The notes beneath the pieces are model-generated. The model had not been told where the DNA came from, ran no database searches, and saw nothing but the letters and a program-made list of their open reading frames with translations. A DNA stretch of 64,000 nt from Erwinia sp. Lineage in GTDB: Bacteria > Pseudomonadota > Gammaproteobacteria > Enterobacterales > Enterobacteriaceae. Location of the stretch: positions 2,089,310 through 2,153,309 of the forward strand of contig OZ024666.1 of assembly GCA_964016415.1 (NCBI GenBank), written 5' to 3'. Positions 62,856-64,000 of the stretch are shown here, piece after piece; position 1 is the first letter of the stretch, and every line of letters begins with the position of its first letter. The position numbers and the translations under genes were made by a program.

Positions 62856-64000
62856 CGTTTTTCCTCCCGGAGAATCTCCTGACACTCATCCTTGCCTTCA
62901 CCGTCTGACCAGTCGACATGATGCATTTTGCGCACCACCACAAACTCATCGCGGTTAGAACCGACCGTACCGTAATAGTTAAAACCATAGGCAAGCTGTG
63001 CATAGCCACCTATCATATGGGTCGGTTTAGGTGAAGCACGCGTCACCGAGTTATGTATGCCACCGCGCTGACCGGTTATCTCCGAACCGGGCAGATTTAC
63101 AATCCGTTCCTGAGCGTGATACATCATGGTCATTCCTGCCGGGATCCTTTGACTTACAACCCCCGGGCAGTTAATGCACCGTGTACGTTGAATACTTCAA
63201 TCCAGTCATTGTCTGCGATGCCGAGCTCACTGGCATCCTGCTCACTGAGCCAGACAATCGGGCCACCACGCGAAAGCGTCAGCATCAGTAAGTTATCGCT
63301 GTAGGTGGAGTGAATACCCCATTTCTGGTGTGGCGTCAGAAAATTAAGCGCCTTTTCCGGATGTCCGTTAGGCGTACAGTTAAGCACTGGTGCCACTGAA
63401 CGGGTATCGATCGGGGGGCGGTAAACCAGCAGGCTTTCCCCGAATGCACGCATCCAAGGATGGTCCTGATACAGCTACTGGCGGCCACTTAAAGTGCGCC
63501 ATGGGATCAGTTCATGCACATTGGTATAACCCGCACTGTATGAAACATGCTCATCTTCATCCCCGACCAGGTCGGACTGGAGATAATTTTGCGTGGCTGT
63601 GCCTGCAAGTCACGAAAGCGTAGTTTTTCATCCTCTTTATTCAGCGCCAGATGGCTGTGATCACGACCGGTAATCGCACTTAACGCCAGCCAGGCTTTCA
63701 CCGCGACTTCTCCGTTAGTTTCCGGTGCCAGTGAGAGAATCACTTCCGCCGCGTCTATTGCGCTGTCGATAGCGGGTTGCCCGGCTGCTGGCCCCCCGGT
63801 TTTGACGCGGTTAAGTTTTCTCAGGAAATCCACTTCATGTTGTGTATTCCAGCTGATCCCTTTGCCACCGTTACCCAGTTTCTCCATCAACGGTCCGAGT
63901 GAGGTAAAACGGTCATAAGTTGCCGGATAATCACGCTCTACGGCAATTATGTGCGGGGCCGTTTTACCAGGAATCAGTTCACACTGTCCTTTTTTCCACT
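62852..64000 (-). pseudogene. narG: Nitrate reductase alpha subunit NarG, interrupted (5' end outside window)
   Basis: About 380 C-terminal codons of the molybdenum catalytic subunit can be read, but not in one frame. From the right: frame A runs to IISSPTWSG (about 63565). A missing base in the GGGG run at 63561-63564 shifts to frame B (DEDEHVSYSAGYTNVHELIP), which has an in-frame TAG at 63475-63477 where relatives have Gln (GRQ-stop-LYQDH). Frame B then runs to ALTARG, where a missing base in the G run at 63160-63164 shifts to the frame of VSQRIPAGMTMMYHAQERIV up to the end. Homology is otherwise very high, so the damage is recent or due to sequence error. Confidence 0.88.

Overview
The window reads as chromosome of a gammaproteobacterium of the order Enterobacterales. 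Nearly every protein aligns from memory along its whole length with an Escherichia coli counterpart, and small regulatory elements are recognisable too: MicA sRNA, a near-identical recA SOS box, and PhoP, PmrA, PhoB and GntR sites. Gene content (arn operon, membrane glucose dehydrogenase, gluconate permease, nitrate reductase) and moderate base composition suggest the Erwiniaceae (Pantoea/Erwinia/Tatumella-like). That family call is inference and was not tested. No phage, IS element or CRISPR array is visible.

Layout. (1) 1-21,100 is a conserved housekeeping block: corC-lnt, the glutamate/aspartate transporter gltIJKL with a probable SroC sRNA, leuS-lptE-holA-nadD, rsfS-rlmH-mrdA-mrdB-rlpA, dacA, ybeD-lipB-lipA, tatE, cspE and pagP. 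These genes make envelope, elongasome and lipoate functions. (2) 21,284-38,940 is a more variable envelope and metabolism block: gntT, a CsbD/DUF883-like protein, fetAB, the complete arnBCADTEF operon, a small DUF1471 protein, gcd, pqqU and a DUF421 membrane protein. (3) 38,941-40,530 is AT-rich and gene-poor, with the decayed end of a urea carboxylase gene. (4) 40,531-53,940 holds rplS-trmD-rimM-rpsP, ffh, ypjD-corB, luxS, MicA, gshA, yqaB, three tRNAs, csrA, alaS and recX. (5) 53,941-64,000 is rearranged: recX is separated from recA by an unassigned secreted protein, a PhoB-box-controlled alkaline phosphatase, and mltB-pncC-recA in inverted orientation, followed by narIJHG.

How genes fit together. 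Gcd oxidises glucose in the periplasm and needs PQQ. The neighbouring outer membrane receptor is the PQQ importer PqqU, and a gluconate permease with its own GntR operator lies about 10 kb away. No PQQ synthesis genes are present here, so the cluster looks like a glucose-to-gluconate system that may use scavenged cofactor. PagP (PhoP box) and Arn (PmrA box) are both lipid A modification systems under two-component control. The nitrate reductase catalytic subunit narG carries two frameshifts and a nonsense codon, while narH, narJ and narI stay open.

Most notable observations: the decaying narG, the split and inverted recA/recX pair, the gcd-pqqU-gntT group with a short ORF overlapping the pqqU GTG start, the urea carboxylase relic, and an unrecognised secreted protein behind a PhoB-controlled phosphatase.
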